Shown in pieces: positions 42,102 to 50,687 of a DNA stretch of 64,000 nucleotides (position 1 is its first letter; each line of letters begins with the position of its first letter). The notes below the pieces were generated by a model that saw only the letters and a list, made by a program, of their open reading frames with translations, had not been told where the DNA came from and did no database searches. Both the position numbers and the translations under genes were made by a program. The DNA comes from Nocardioides hwasunensis (GTDB taxonomy: Bacteria > Actinomycetota > Actinomycetes > Propionibacteriales > Nocardioidaceae): positions 124,001 to 188,000 of the forward strand of contig NZ_JACXYY010000004.1 of assembly GCF_014779665.1 (NCBI RefSeq), read 5' to 3'.

Positions 42102-42881
42102 GTGCGCATCGCGACCTGGAACGTCAACTCCCTCCGCTCCCGCATCGACCGCGTCGAGGCCTTCGTGCAACGACACGAGATCGACGTCCTGGCGCTGCAG
42201 GAGACCAAGGCGCGCGAGGACCAGCTGCCGCTGATGGGGCTGCAGGCGCTGGGCTACGACATCGCGGTGGCCGGCACGAACCAGTGGAACGGCGTGGCGC
42301 TGCTCTCGCGCGTCGGGCTGGAGGACGTCGAGGTCGGCTTCGCCGACATGCCGCCGTACGGCGACCCGGCCGCGGCCGAGTCACGCGCGATCGGAGCGAC
42401 CTGCGGCGGCGTCAGGATCTGGTCGCTCTACGTCCCCAACGGTCGCAAGCCCGACGACCCGCACTACGTCTACAAGCTCGACTGGCTGGCTCGGCTCCGG
42501 GCGGCCGCGACCGGGTGGCTGGACGGCGAGACCGCGCTGGTCGGGGACTGGAACGTCTGCCCCACCGACGACGACGTCTTCGACGTCAAGCAGTTCGCGA
42601 AGTCGACCCACGTCACACCGCCGGAGCGCGCGGCGTTCCAGGGCTTCCTCGACGACGGCTACGCCGAGGTCACCCGCGCGCACGCGCCGGGCTACACCTA
42701 CTGGGACTACTACCGCCAGCGCTTCGAGCGCGACCGCGGCCTTAAGATCGACTTCGTCCTCGGCTCCCCCGCCTTCGCGGACCGGGTCGCGGGTGCCTTC
42801 ATCGACCGCGACGAGCGCGACCCCGCGCAGGGGACGGGGTCCCCGTCCGACCACGCGCCCGTGGTCGTGGACCTCAGCTGA
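42102..42881 (+). CDS. xthA: Exodeoxyribonuclease III / AP endonuclease
   Basis: A 259-residue member of the exonuclease III family for base-excision repair. Visible motifs: TWNVNSLRSRI with catalytic Asn, LQETKA with the metal-binding Glu, SLYVPNGR, GDWNVCPTDDD with Asp and Asn, KIDFVLGSP and the C-terminal GSPSDHAPVVVDL with the catalytic Asp-His. The length is normal. The start is a GTG that appears leaderless. The gene overlaps the tail of the convergent MFS gene by eight bases. Confidence 0.96.
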   Translation: MRIATWNVNSLRSRIDRVEAFVQRHEIDVLALQETKAREDQLPLMGLQALGYDIAVAGTNQWNGVALLSRVGLEDVEVGFADMPPYGDPAAAESRAIGATCGGVRIWSLYVPNGRKPDDPHYVYKLDWLARLRAAATGWLDGETALVGDWNVCPTDDDVFDVKQFAKSTHVTPPERAAFQGFLDDGYAEVTRAHAPGYTYWDYYRQRFERDRGLKIDFVLGSPAFADRVAGAFIDRDERDPAQGTGSPSDHAPVVVDLS

Positions 42882-44184
42882 TCGGCACCGGACGCGGCGT
42901 GCGCCGGATGGCGTACGACATCAGCGCGGCGACAGCGCACAGCCCGGCTGCGGCGTAGAAGGCGGGGTCGTAGCCGCCGGTGAGGTCGCGGACCAGGCCG
43001 GCACCGGTGGCGGCCACCGCCGCGCCGACCTGGTGGCTGGCGAACACCCAGCCGAACACGATCGGCCCGGAGGCCGCGCCGAACCACTCGCGGCAGATCG
43101 CCACGGTCGGCGGCACGGTCGCCACCCAGTCGAGGCCGTAGACGATGATGAAGACCCACATGCTCGGCTCGACGTGCGGCGCCATCAGCGCCGGCAGGGC
43201 CATCAACCCGACGCCGCGCAGGACGTAGTAGCCGACGAGCAGCAGCCGCGGGTCGACCTTGTCGGTGAGCCAGCCCGACGCGATGGTGCCGACGACGTCG
43301 AAGATCCCGACGACCGCGAGCAGGCCGGCCGCGGTGGTCGCGGGCATGCCGTGGTCGTGGGCGGCGGGCACGAAGTGGGTGGCGATGAGGCCGTTGGTGG
43401 TCATCCCGCAGATCGCGAAGCCGCCGGACAGCAGCCAGAAGGTCCTCGTCCGGGCGGCGTCGCGCAGCACCGCGAGGGCGCGGCCCGCGCTCGAGCCGAC
43501 CTGCTGGTGCGGCGGCGGACCAGGGTCGGCGTCGGTGGCGCCGAGCGCCCGGAGCCCCAGGTCGGCCGGGTGGTTGCGGAGGAGCAGCAGGACGAGGGGT
43601 ACGACGGCCAGTGCGGCCGCCGACGCCAGCAGCGCCGCCGTACGCCAGCCGTGGTGCGTCGCGAACCACGCGACCACCGGTAGGAAGATCAGCTGGCCGG
43701 TGGCGTTGCCGGCGGTGAGGATGCCGCTGACCAGGCCGCGGCGGGCGACGAACCAACGGCTGGTGATCGTGGCGACGAAGGCCATCGACATCGAGCCGGT
43801 GCCGATGCCCACGAGCAGGCCCCAGCAGAGGACGAGCTGCCAGGCCTGCGTCATGAAGACGGTGAGGCCACTGCCGACCGACACCATCACCAGGGCGAAG
43901 GTGACGACCGGACGGACGCCGAAGCGGTCCATCAGAGCCGCGGCGAACGGCGAGATCAGCCCGAACAGCATGAGGTTCAGCGAGACCGCCGAGCCGATCA
44001 GGCCGCGCGACCAGCCGAACTCCTCGTGCAGCGGCTCGATCAGGACGCCGGGCACCGAGCGGAAGGCGGCGGCGCCGACCAGGGTGACGAACGCCGTAGC
44101 CGCGACGATCCACGCCCAGTGGAGCGGCGGGCGTCGGGTGGCGTGGGGACCGGTCGGGGTCCCTGCGGGGGTCGCCGTCGTCAC
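42874..44184 (-). CDS. MFS transporter (OFA/monocarboxylate-porter-like)
   Basis: A 436-residue membrane protein with about twelve hydrophobic segments. Signatures: FGWSRGLIGSAVSLNLMLFGLISPFAAALMDRFGVRPV (helix 2-3 loop motif), GTGSMSMAFVATITSRWFVARRGLVSGIL with the RRG motif, and LTDKVDPRLLL in the equivalent loop of the second half. These resemble monocarboxylate or oxalate/formate-type antiporters. The substrate cannot be told. It starts at GTG 44184, and no operon partner is evident. Confidence 0.9.
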   Translation of the reverse strand: MTTATPAGTPTGPHATRRPPLHWAWIVAATAFVTLVGAAAFRSVPGVLIEPLHEEFGWSRGLIGSAVSLNLMLFGLISPFAAALMDRFGVRPVVTFALVMVSVGSGLTVFMTQAWQLVLCWGLLVGIGTGSMSMAFVATITSRWFVARRGLVSGILTAGNATGQLIFLPVVAWFATHHGWRTAALLASAAALAVVPLVLLLLRNHPADLGLRALGATDADPGPPPHQQVGSSAGRALAVLRDAARTRTFWLLSGGFAICGMTTNGLIATHFVPAAHDHGMPATTAAGLLAVVGIFDVVGTIASGWLTDKVDPRLLLVGYYVLRGVGLMALPALMAPHVEPSMWVFIIVYGLDWVATVPPTVAICREWFGAASGPIVFGWVFASHQVGAAVAATGAGLVRDLTGGYDPAFYAAAGLCAVAALMSYAIRRTPRPVPIS

Positions 44185-44311
44185 CCGGACATCCTCACGG
44201 TTGGGGCACCCGGTGGACGAGTGGCCGGAATGTCAATCTGCGCACGGATCCTGCCGCGTTCGCCCACCCCGCTGCCGACGAGCTGTCGGTGGGGCCGTCC
44301 ATGCTGGGGCC

Positions 44312-45508
44312 ATGGACACCTTCCCCTTGCTGCTCACCCTGGCGCTGGTCCTCGCCGTCGGCCTGGCGCTCGGCGCGGTGATCGGGGTGCTGTGGTCGCG
44401 CAGCCGCCCCGCCGACGACCCGGCGATCGCCGCCCTCCAGCAGCGCGTGGCCGACCACGCCGTCGTGCAGGACGGGCTCGACCGCCTCCAGGACCAGCTC
44501 AGCGACCTCGCGCACGACCGGGTCGCGTGGCAGGCCCAGCTCCACCAGCAGGTCGCCGACATGCGCCACTCGACCGACACCCTGCGCCGCGAGACCACCA
44601 CCCTGGCCACGGCCCTGCGCAAGCCGCAGGTGCGCGGTCAGTGGGGCGAGCTCCACCTGCGCCGCACCGTCGAGCTCGCCGGGCTGGTCGACCACTGCGA
44701 CTTCGCCGAGCAGGTGCGCTTCGACGACGGCCGGCTGCGCCCCGACCTCGTCGTCTCGCTGGCCGGCGGCCGGACGATCGCGGTCGACGCCAAGGCGCCG
44801 CTGGCGGCGTTCCTCGACCTCACCGGCTCCGATGACCCGGCGGAGCACGACCGCGCGCTGGCTCGGCTCGGCGAGCACGTGCGCAAGCACGTCGGCGACC
44901 TCGGGTCGCGGCGCTACTGGGAGGCGGTGCCCGGCACTCCGGAGTTCGTGGTGCTGTTCCTGCCAGGCGAGGCGATCCTCCAGGCCGCGCTCCAGGCGGT
45001 GCCCGACCTGGTCGAGCAGGCGGCCGCCAAGAACGTCGTCCTCGCCACCCCGTCCACGCTGATCGCACTGCTCCGCACGGTGGCGCAGGGTTGGCAGCAC
45101 GAGGTGCTCAACGAGCAGGCTCACGAGGTGCAGCGCCTCGGCCAGGAGCTCCACGCCCGACTCGGGTCGATGGCCGGACACCTCGACCGGGTCGGCCGCT
45201 CGCTCAACGCCAGCGTCGTCGCCTACAACCAGGCGATGGGCTCGCTCGAGGGTCGGGTGCTGGTCTCCGCACGGCGGTTCGCCGACCTGGGGGTGACCAC
45301 CGAGGGCCTGGAGGCACCGCGCCAGGTGGAGACGGCCCCGCGATCCCTCGCCGCGCCCGAGCTCGCCGGCTCCGAGCCCGTCACGTCAGACCTGGACGCG
45401 CTGGACGTGCCGGGACCGACCGACGAGCCCACGCTGGACGAGCTCCTCGCCGACGAGCAGGACATCCAGACCACCCGCGGTCCGGCGCGGCGCGCCCGGG
45501 GCGCCTGA
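44312..45508 (+). CDS. rmuC: DNA recombination protein RmuC
   Basis: A 398-residue RmuC-family protein. An N-terminal membrane helix (PLLLTLALVLAVGLALGAVIGVLW) is followed by a coiled coil rich in Gln (ALQQRVADHAVVQDGLDRLQDQL to about 100) and the RmuC nuclease-like domain: RGQWGELHLRRTVELAGL, LRPDLVVSLAGGRTIAVDAKAPL, FVVLFLPGEAILQAAL. It limits rearrangements at inverted repeats in E. coli. An acidic tail ends in RRARGA. The ATG at 44312 follows CATGCT by six bases without a ribosome site; the open frame to its left belongs to the antisense of the MFS gene. Confidence 0.95.
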   Translation: MDTFPLLLTLALVLAVGLALGAVIGVLWSRSRPADDPAIAALQQRVADHAVVQDGLDRLQDQLSDLAHDRVAWQAQLHQQVADMRHSTDTLRRETTTLATALRKPQVRGQWGELHLRRTVELAGLVDHCDFAEQVRFDDGRLRPDLVVSLAGGRTIAVDAKAPLAAFLDLTGSDDPAEHDRALARLGEHVRKHVGDLGSRRYWEAVPGTPEFVVLFLPGEAILQAALQAVPDLVEQAAAKNVVLATPSTLIALLRTVAQGWQHEVLNEQAHEVQRLGQELHARLGSMAGHLDRVGRSLNASVVAYNQAMGSLEGRVLVSARRFADLGVTTEGLEAPRQVETAPRSLAAPELAGSEPVTSDLDALDVPGPTDEPTLDELLADEQDIQTTRGPARRARGA

Positions 45509-45517
45509 GACCGGACC

Positions 45518-45523
45518 TAGGTT
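45518..45523 (+). promoter_or_regulatory. -10-like hexamer for the leaderless DUF6542 gene
   Basis: TAGGTT ends six bases before the GTG at 45530. Confidence 0.5.
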
Positions 45524-45529
45524 GACCTC

Positions 45530-45973
45530 GTGGCACAGGCCGATGGGTTCTGGGAGGCCGGGCGCGAGCCGGGCCGGCAGGTCGTGCTCCTGGGCGTCGC
45601 CCTCACGCTCACCGCGGTCGGCATCGACGTGATCCTCAGCGGTCACCTGACCCTGTTCTTCGACCTGTGCTTCATGGCGCTCGGCCTCGCCCTCGCCGCA
45701 CGGGTCCGCCGCGGCGACTTCTACATGGTCGCGCTGCTCCCGCCCGTGCTGATGACGGCCACCTTCCTCTTCGTCTCCCTCGTCGACCGCGACGTCGTCG
45801 CCGACCGTGGCGACAGCGTCCTCCAGGCGGTCGTCTCGGGGGTCGCCACCCACGGTCTCGCCCTGTTCGTCGGCTACGCCCTCTGCCTGGGGTGGCTGGT
45901 CTGGCGGCTGCACCACGAGGGCGAGGCCGGCATGGCCACCGAGCTCGGCCACGAGCTCGGCCGCTCGGCCTGA
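45530..45973 (+). CDS. DUF6542-type membrane protein
   Basis: A 147-residue protein with four hydrophobic segments: VVLLGVALTLTAVGIDVIL, LTLFFDLCFMALGLALAA, MVALLPPVLMTATFLFVSL and GVATHGLALFVGYALCLGWLVW. The pattern and location near ispH and xseA match the actinobacterial DUF6542 family, whose function is unknown. GTG 45530 is close to the rmuC stop and is probably leaderless. Confidence 0.8.
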   Translation: MAQADGFWEAGREPGRQVVLLGVALTLTAVGIDVILSGHLTLFFDLCFMALGLALAARVRRGDFYMVALLPPVLMTATFLFVSLVDRDVVADRGDSVLQAVVSGVATHGLALFVGYALCLGWLVWRLHHEGEAGMATELGHELGRSA

Positions 45974-46173
45974 CGCTCGCGTCGTTCAGGGGCTCCCCGG
46001 CCCGCCATGGTGGCAGCACATCGCACGCCACGACCTCGCCAGCACGCCATCCGCCGCCACCACCTCAGCGAGGCGCTCGAAGGTGGCCCGAACAGCCCAA
46101 GGTGGCGGCGCGCGACATCACACCGGCGGAACCAGATGTCGTACGCCGCCAGGGTGGCAGCGGACGAGGCGCC
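45974..46173. other. Gap between DUF6542 and yciO-type genes
   Basis: 200 bases between converging genes. It contains several GGTGGC/GCCACC words but no clean hairpin and no supported gene. Confidence 0.4.
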
Positions 46174-46797
46174 TCAGTCCTCGAAGCGCGACGCGTCGCC
46201 GGCTCCGCGGCGTACGACGACCGGCTCGTCCTCGGACCAGTCGATGACCGTCGTCGGTTCGGCGGTCACCTCGCCGGACTCCACGACGACGTCCACGACG
46301 TGGTCCAGGTCCTCCTTGATCTCCCAGCCCATGGTCCGCGCCTCGGTCTCACCGGGCAGGATGAGCGTGCTGGTGAGGATCGGCTCCCCCAGCTCTTCGA
46401 GCAAGGCGCAGACCAGTGGGTGCTCGGGGATCCGGACGCCGACCGTGCGCTTCTTGGGGTGCATCAGCCGCTTCGGCACCTCGCCGGTGGCGGGGAGGAT
46501 GAACGTGTAGGGCCCTGGCGTGGCGGCCTTGATCGCCCGGAACGACGAGTTCGCGACGTGGACGAACTGCCCGAGCTGGGAGAAGTCCTTGCACATCAGC
46601 GTGAAGTGGTGGCGGTCGTCGAGCTCGCGGATCTTGAGGATCCGGTCGCGTCCGTCGCGGTTGCCGAGCTGCGCCCCGAGGGCGTAGCCGGAGTCGGTCG
46701 GATAGGCGATGAGCTCGTCGTTGCGCAGCGCGTCGACGACCTGGGTGACCAGTCGCGGCTGGGGGTTGTCGGGGTGGATGTCGACGAAGCGCGCCAT
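46174..46797 (-). CDS. YrdC/Sua5-domain protein (YciO type)
   Basis: A 207-residue L-threonylcarbamoyladenylate synthase-like protein. YrdC-domain blocks: LRNDELIAYPTDSGYALGAQLGNRDGRDRILKIRELDDRHHFTLMCKDFSQLGQFVHV, ATPGPYTFILPAT, KKRTVGVRIPEHPLVCALL and ILTSTLILPGE. The RHHFTLMCKDFSQL segment is typical of the YciO branch rather than TsaC, so a direct role in tRNA t6A synthesis is uncertain. It ends with acidic VIDWSEDEPVVVRRGAGDASRFED. It lies just downstream of ispH on the same strand, nine bases after its stop. Confidence 0.9.
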   Translation of the reverse strand: MARFVDIHPDNPQPRLVTQVVDALRNDELIAYPTDSGYALGAQLGNRDGRDRILKIRELDDRHHFTLMCKDFSQLGQFVHVANSSFRAIKAATPGPYTFILPATGEVPKRLMHPKKRTVGVRIPEHPLVCALLEELGEPILTSTLILPGETEARTMGWEIKEDLDHVVDVVVESGEVTAEPTTVIDWSEDEPVVVRRGAGDASRFED

Positions 46798-46806
46798 GAC
46801 CCGTCC

Positions 46807-47805
46807 TCACGCCTTCTGCGCGGCCCGCAGGTCGCGCCGCAGCTCGGGAGGCAGCGCGAAGATCAGGGACTCCTCGGCGGAGTGGACCGCCTTCGCGTCG
46901 GGGAAGCCGCGCTCGGCGAGGAAGGCGAGCACGCCCTCGACCAGGTCCTCCGGGACGGAGGCGCCCGAGGTGACCGACACGGTCGCGACGCCGTCGAGCC
47001 AGGCCTCGTCGATCTCGGTGTGGTCGTCGACGAGGTAGGACGCCTTCGCGCCCGCCTCGAGCGCGACCTCGACGAGCCGGACCGAGTTCGAGGAGTTGCG
47101 CGAGCCGACGACGATCACGAGGTCGGCGCTCTCGGAGATCTCCTTGATGGCGAGCTGGCGGTTCTGGGTGGCGTAGCAGATGTCGTCGCTGGGCGGGTCG
47201 AGCAGCAGCGGGAACTTCTCCCGGATCGCGGCGACCGTCTCCAGCGTCTCGTCGACGCTGAGCGTCGTCTGCGAGAGCCAGGCGACCCTCGCCGGGTCGC
47301 GCACGACGATGCCCGCGACGTCGGCGGGGCTCTGGACGAGCTGGATGTGCTCGGGCGCCTCGCCGGCGGTGCCCTCGACCTCCTCGTGGCCCTCGTGGCC
47401 GATGAGCAGGATGTCGTAGTCGTCGCTCGCGAAGCGCCGGGCCTCGTGGTGGACCTTCGTCACGAGCGGGCAGGTGGCGTCGATGGTCTTGAGGCCGCGC
47501 TCGGCGGCCTGGGAGTGCACCGCGGGGCTGACGCCATGGGCGGAGAAGACGACCGTCTGGCCCTCGGGCACCTCGTCGAGCTCCTCGACGAAGATCGCGC
47601 CGCGCGACTCGAGGTTGGCCACCACGTGCTTGTTGTGCACGATCTGCTTGCGGACGTAGACCGGCGAGCCGTAGAGGTCGAGGGCCTTCTCCACGGTGAT
47701 CACGGCGCGGTCGACGCCGGCGCAGTAGCCGCGCGGCGCCGCCAGCAGCACGTTCTTCGCGGTCTCCGGGTCGAGCACCGGGGGCAGGCCGAGGTCGGTC
47801 GTCAT
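46807..47805 (-). CDS. ispH: 4-hydroxy-3-methylbut-2-enyl diphosphate reductase
   Basis: A 332-residue [4Fe-4S] enzyme for the last step of the MEP isoprenoid pathway (HMBPP to IPP and DMAPP). Cluster ligands are the Cys of [12 protein letters not shown] (Cys28), [13 protein letters not shown] and [11 protein letters not shown]. Conserved His residues lie in QIVHNKHVV and FSAHGVSP, and the [10 protein letters not shown] loop binds the diphosphate. The ATG at 47805 lies seven bases after TAGACT and lacks a Shine-Dalgarno site. It is divergent from xseA with 82 bases between. Confidence 0.97.
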   Translation of the reverse strand: MTTDLGLPPVLDPETAKNVLLAAPRGYCAGVDRAVITVEKALDLYGSPVYVRKQIVHNKHVVANLESRGAIFVEELDEVPEGQTVVFSAHGVSPAVHSQAAERGLKTIDATCPLVTKVHHEARRFASDDYDILLIGHEGHEEVEGTAGEAPEHIQLVQSPADVAGIVVRDPARVAWLSQTTLSVDETLETVAAIREKFPLLLDPPSDDICYATQNRQLAIKEISESADLVIVVGSRNSSNSVRLVEVALEAGAKASYLVDDHTEIDEAWLDGVATVSVTSGASVPEDLVEGVLAFLAERGFPDAKAVHSAEESLIFALPPELRRDLRAAQKA

Positions 47806-47812
47806 GGGTGCG

Positions 47813-47818
47813 AGTCTA
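47813..47818 (-). promoter_or_regulatory. -10-like hexamer for leaderless ispH
   Basis: TAGACT on the reverse strand ends seven bases before the ATG, the same hexamer as at ychF. Confidence 0.55.
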
Positions 47819-47875
47819 CGGGCCGGCCGTGCCCGCCACTCCCAGTCCACGGCCGCCTCTGTCCGTCCTCTCGCC

Positions 47876-47881
47876 TATCCT
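47876..47881 (+). promoter_or_regulatory. -10-like hexamer for leaderless xseA
   Basis: TATCCT ends six bases before the GTG at 47888. Confidence 0.55.
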
Positions 47882-47887
47882 CGCCGC

Positions 47888-49156
47888 GTGCCCTCCCTCC
47901 GCGACGCCACGGCCGAGTCCCCGGCACCGGTGCGGGCCGTCGCCAACGCGGTCTCGCAGTGGATCGACCGGCTCGGCGGCGTCTGGGTCGAGGGCCAGAT
48001 CGCGCAGGTCAACCGGCGCCCGGGGATGCAGACCGTCTTCATGACGCTGCGCGACACCGTGGCCGACATCTCGGTCACCCTCACCTGCGCCCGCTCGCTC
48101 TTCGACTCGATGAACCCTCCCCTCGTCGAGGGCGCCAGCGTCGTCGTGCACGCCCGGCCCACCTTCTACGCCAACCGGGGCTCGTTCTCGCTGGCCGCCC
48201 GCGAGATCAAGATGGTCGGTCTCGGCGAGCTGCTCGCCCGGCTCGAACGACGCCGACAGCTGCTCGCCGCCGAGGGGCTCTTCGCGCCCGAGCTCAAGCG
48301 CGACCTGCCCTTCCTCCCCGGCTGTGTCGGCCTGGTCACCGCCCCCAACAGCGCCGCGGAGCGCGACGTCCTGGAGAACGCCCGCCGTCGCTGGCCCGCC
48401 GTGCGGTTCGAGGTGGCGTACGCCGCCATGCAGGGGCAGCGCTCGGCCGCCGAGGTCATCGGGGCGCTCGAGCGGCTCGAGCACCACCCGGACGTCGACG
48501 TCATCGTCGTCGCCCGCGGAGGTGGATCGATCGAGGACCTGCTCCCCTTCTCCGACGAGGCGCTGATCCGCGCCGTCCACGGCCTGCGTACGCCCGTGGT
48601 CTCCGCGATCGGCCACGAGCCCGACCAGCCGCTGCTCGACCTCGTCGCCGACGTACGCGCCTCCACCCCGACCGACGCCGCCAAGCTGGTCGTCCCCGAC
48701 ATGGCCGAGGAGGCCCACGGCGTGACGTGGGCCCGCGACCGGCTGCGTCAGGTCATCACCCAGCGCATCGCGCGCGAGGAGGAGTGGCTGGTGCAGGTCC
48801 GCTCGCGGCCGGCGATGGCCGACCCGCGCAACCTGCTCTCCGCGAGGTCCGACGAGCTCGACGACCTGCTGACGCGCGCTCGACGTACGCTCTCCCACCG
48901 CCTCGACCGGGCCGCCGACGACATCGGCCACCAGCGCGCACGCGCGCAGTCGCTCTCCCCGCTGGCCACGCTCCAGCGTGGCTACGCCGTCCTCCAGGAC
49001 GCCGACGGGCACGTCGTCACCTCGGTCGCGCAAGCCACCGTCGGGGCCGCGGTCTCCGTCCGGGTGGCGGACGGTCGCGTCCACGCCACCACTGATCGCA
49101 TCGAAGCAGCCAGCCCCACCACAGTCGGCACCGCCGAGGAGGACCCCGATGAGTGA
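47888..49156 (+). CDS. xseA: Exodeoxyribonuclease VII large subunit
   Basis: A 422-residue protein. The N-terminal OB fold reads [33 protein letters not shown] through [27 protein letters not shown]. The catalytic domain carries [55 protein letters not shown] and [30 protein letters not shown] coiled region (about 310-380) binds small subunits. It degrades single-stranded DNA with XseB. GTG 47888 is probably leaderless; longer in-frame starts would overlap the ispH start. Confidence 0.97.
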   Translation: MPSLRDATAESPAPVRAVANAVSQWIDRLGGVWVEGQIAQVNRRPGMQTVFMTLRDTVADISVTLTCARSLFDSMNPPLVEGASVVVHARPTFYANRGSFSLAAREIKMVGLGELLARLERRRQLLAAEGLFAPELKRDLPFLPGCVGLVTAPNSAAERDVLENARRRWPAVRFEVAYAAMQGQRSAAEVIGALERLEHHPDVDVIVVARGGGSIEDLLPFSDEALIRAVHGLRTPVVSAIGHEPDQPLLDLVADVRASTPTDAAKLVVPDMAEEAHGVTWARDRLRQVITQRIAREEEWLVQVRSRPAMADPRNLLSARSDELDDLLTRARRTLSHRLDRAADDIGHQRARAQSLSPLATLQRGYAVLQDADGHVVTSVAQATVGAAVSVRVADGRVHATTDRIEAASPTTVGTAEEDPDE

Positions 49157-49376
49157 CGCCGCCCCGGACCAGCCCACGCCCGACCGGCTCAGCTACGAGG
49201 AGGCCCGCGAGGAGCTCGTCGAGGTGGTCCGCACCCTCGAGGCCGGAGGCACCACCCTCGAGGAGTCGCTCGCGCTCTGGGAGCGCGGCGAGGCGCTGGC
49301 CAAGGTCTGCCAGGCGTGGCTCGACGGCGCCCGCAAGCGCCTCGACGACGCGATGGGCACCGAGCCCGCCGACTGA
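49149..49376 (+). CDS. xseB: Exodeoxyribonuclease VII small subunit
   Basis: A 75-residue protein with the XseB block [55 protein letters not shown], a helical hairpin that binds the large subunit. It overlaps the end of xseA by eight bases, so the subunits are made together. Confidence 0.96.
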   Translation: MSDAAPDQPTPDRLSYEEAREELVEVVRTLEAGGTTLEESLALWERGEALAKVCQAWLDGARKRLDDAMGTEPAD

Positions 49377-49390
49377 TCACTGCCGCGCGG

Positions 49391-49440
49391 GCGGTGAGTG
49401 ACGCAGGTTCTCGGCGCCGGGAGCATGTCTCACTCACCGC
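49391..49440. repeat. Hairpin repeat unit 1 (twin 50-bp units)
   Basis: GCGGTGAGTGA (49391-49401) and TCACTCACCGC (49430-49440) are perfect inverted arms around 28 bases. The unit lies 14 bases after the xseB stop and may terminate transcription from both sides. Confidence 0.8.
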
Positions 49441-49462
49441 TCGAACGCGCGAGTCCGACCCA

Positions 49463-49512
49463 GCGGTGAGTGACGCAGGAAATCACCCCGCGAAACGTGT
49501 CTCACTCACCGC
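49463..49512. repeat. Hairpin repeat unit 2 (twin 50-bp units)
   Basis: The same arms, GCGGTGAGTGA (49463-49473) and TCACTCACCGC (49502-49512), again enclose exactly 28 bases. The words CGCAGG after the left arm and TGTC before the right arm are shared with unit 1; the loop centre differs. Unit spacing is 72 bases. Confidence 0.8.
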
Positions 49513-49515
49513 CAC

Positions 49516-49565
49516 GAGCGGGGCGCCGGGATCAGCGCGCGGAGCGGGGCGACGGGATCAGCGCG
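49516..49565. repeat. Tandem 24-bp direct repeat
   Basis: Copies at 49516-49539 and 49542-49565 (beginning GAGCGGGGCG, ending GGGATCAGCGCG) differ at one base. The second copy runs into the last codons of the DUF4245 gene, so the gene end may have been duplicated. Confidence 0.7.
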
Positions 49566-50103
49566 TCAGCAGCCCGATGAAGGTCTCGATGTCCGCGACG
49601 GGCGCCGAACCGTAGACCAGGACCGCGTCGTCGCCGAGCTCGGTGGAGAACCCGTGGTCGCCCCCGGCGTCCGACCAGGTCTGCCAGGTGTCGGTGATCT
49701 CCGAGGGCACGGTGGCGTCGTCACCGGCATCGGCCTTCTCGTCGACGTAGCGCTCGACGAGGTCGTCGACGGAGGTGTCCTCCTGGCGGATGCCGACGAA
49801 CTTCCCCTCGTCGGTGAGCACGCCGAGGCCCCATCGCTGGTCCCCGACCGCGACCAGGTCGACGCTGGTAGCCGTCCATCCGGCCGGCAGCTCGCGGGGG
49901 TGCACGACCTGCATGTCTGCGTTCTCGGCGAGGGTGACGCTCGCCTGCCAGTCGACCGGCGTGGGGGTGTCGTCGACGTCACCGCGGAACAGCCCGCGCC
50001 AGGCCACGAAGGCCAGCACCGCGACGACGGTGACGATCAGGGCGCCGGTCATGCCGCTGAACGAGCGGGTGTAACGACTCGGCTGCTCACTCACGCCCGC
50101 CAT
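49558..50103 (-). CDS. DUF4245-family membrane-anchored protein
   Basis: A 181-residue protein with one N-terminal membrane helix (MTGALIVTVVAVLAFVAWRGLF) and an extracytoplasmic domain: DWQASVTLAENADMQVVHPRELPAGWTATSVDLVAVGDQRWGLGVLTDEGKFVGIRQED. This matches the actinobacterial DUF4245 family, usually encoded between xseB and glpX as here. Its function is unknown. ATG 50103 was chosen; the frame to its left would read into the inverted repeat at 50124. Confidence 0.9.
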   Translation of the reverse strand: MAGVSEQPSRYTRSFSGMTGALIVTVVAVLAFVAWRGLFRGDVDDTPTPVDWQASVTLAENADMQVVHPRELPAGWTATSVDLVAVGDQRWGLGVLTDEGKFVGIRQEDTSVDDLVERYVDEKADAGDDATVPSEITDTWQTWSDAGGDHGFSTELGDDAVLVYGSAPVADIETFIGLLTR

Positions 50104-50123
50104 CCTCCCAGCCGACACCCAGC

Positions 50124-50199
50124 GCTGTAACGCCGGGTTAGGTGCTCTACCCACCCTGCTGCAGCGGGGTGGGTAGAGCACCTAACCCGGCGTTACAGC
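50124..50199. repeat. 33-bp perfect inverted repeat (MITE- or cruciform-like)
   Basis: The left arm 50124-50156 and right arm 50167-50199 are exact reverse complements (33 of 33), starting GCTGTAACGCCGGGTTAGGT and ending CCCGGCGTTACAGC. The 10-base loop TGCTGCAGCG contains its own palindrome. It lies between divergent genes, so it is not a terminator for either. Confidence 0.9.
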
Positions 50200-50267
50200 G
50201 GCTGGCGATAATCAGCCGGAGAACCGCACGAGCGGCACCGGGAGCGCACAGAGACCCGTAGGTGCGG

Positions 50268-50273
50268 CATACT
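50268..50273 (+). promoter_or_regulatory. -10-like hexamer for the leaderless Mop-HTH gene
   Basis: CATACT ends six bases before the GTG at 50280, and no Shine-Dalgarno site is present. Confidence 0.45.
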
Positions 50274-50279
50274 TCCCGC

Positions 50280-50687
50280 GTGATCACCTACCGAATCGCG
50301 GAGGCGGCCGAGATCCTCGCGGTCAGCGACGACACCCTGCGCCGCTGGGTCGACGCCGGCCGGATCGCGGCCCAGCACCTCGACGGTCGTACGACCGTGT
50401 CGGGGGTCGACCTCGCAGAGCTCGCCGAGCAGCTCGCCGAGTCGGGCGAGGTCGCCGAGCGCGACCGCACCAAGGCCAGCACGGTCAGCGCGCGCAACCG
50501 CATGAGCGGGATCGTCACCCGGGTCAAGCGCGACGAGGTGATGGCCCAGGTCGAGATGATCTGCGGCCCCTACCGCGTCGTGTCGCTGATGAGCAGCGAC
50601 GCGGCGGACGAGCTCGGCCTCGAGCCGGGCGTACGAGCCATCGCCAGTGTGAAGTCAACCAACGTCGTCGTGGAGGTCCCGTCATGA
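50280..50687 (+). CDS. Molybdate-responsive HTH regulator with Mop/TOBE domain
   Basis: A 135-residue protein. Residues 3-45 form a MerR/excisionase-like helix-turn-helix (YRIAEAAEILAVSDDTLRRWVDAGRIAAQHLDGRTTVSG). Residues about 70-133 form a Mop-type molybdopterin/molybdate-binding domain (SARNRMSGIVTRVKRDEVMAQVEMICGPYRVVSLMSSDAADELGLEPGVRAIASVKSTNVVVEV). It is the first gene of the molybdate operon and overlaps modA by four bases. It probably senses molybdate and controls the operon. Confidence 0.9.
   Translation: MITYRIAEAAEILAVSDDTLRRWVDAGRIAAQHLDGRTTVSGVDLAELAEQLAESGEVAERDRTKASTVSARNRMSGIVTRVKRDEVMAQVEMICGPYRVVSLMSSDAADELGLEPGVRAIASVKSTNVVVEVPS

Noticed and set aside
43259..44311. N-terminal extension of rmuC
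   Set aside because: This part is the antisense of the MFS transporter gene; RmuC homology begins at the membrane helix after 44312.
45667..49095. Very long open frame on the + strand across DUF6542, yciO-type, ispH and xseA
   Set aside because: It is Arg/Gly/Ala-rich low-complexity reading caused by high GC; the real genes in other frames carry clear family motifs.
50171..50182. GGTAGAGCACC word in the 33-bp inverted repeat resembling a tRNA D-arm
   Set aside because: No acceptor stem, anticodon stem or T-arm can be built around it; the perfect inverted repeat explains the sequence.
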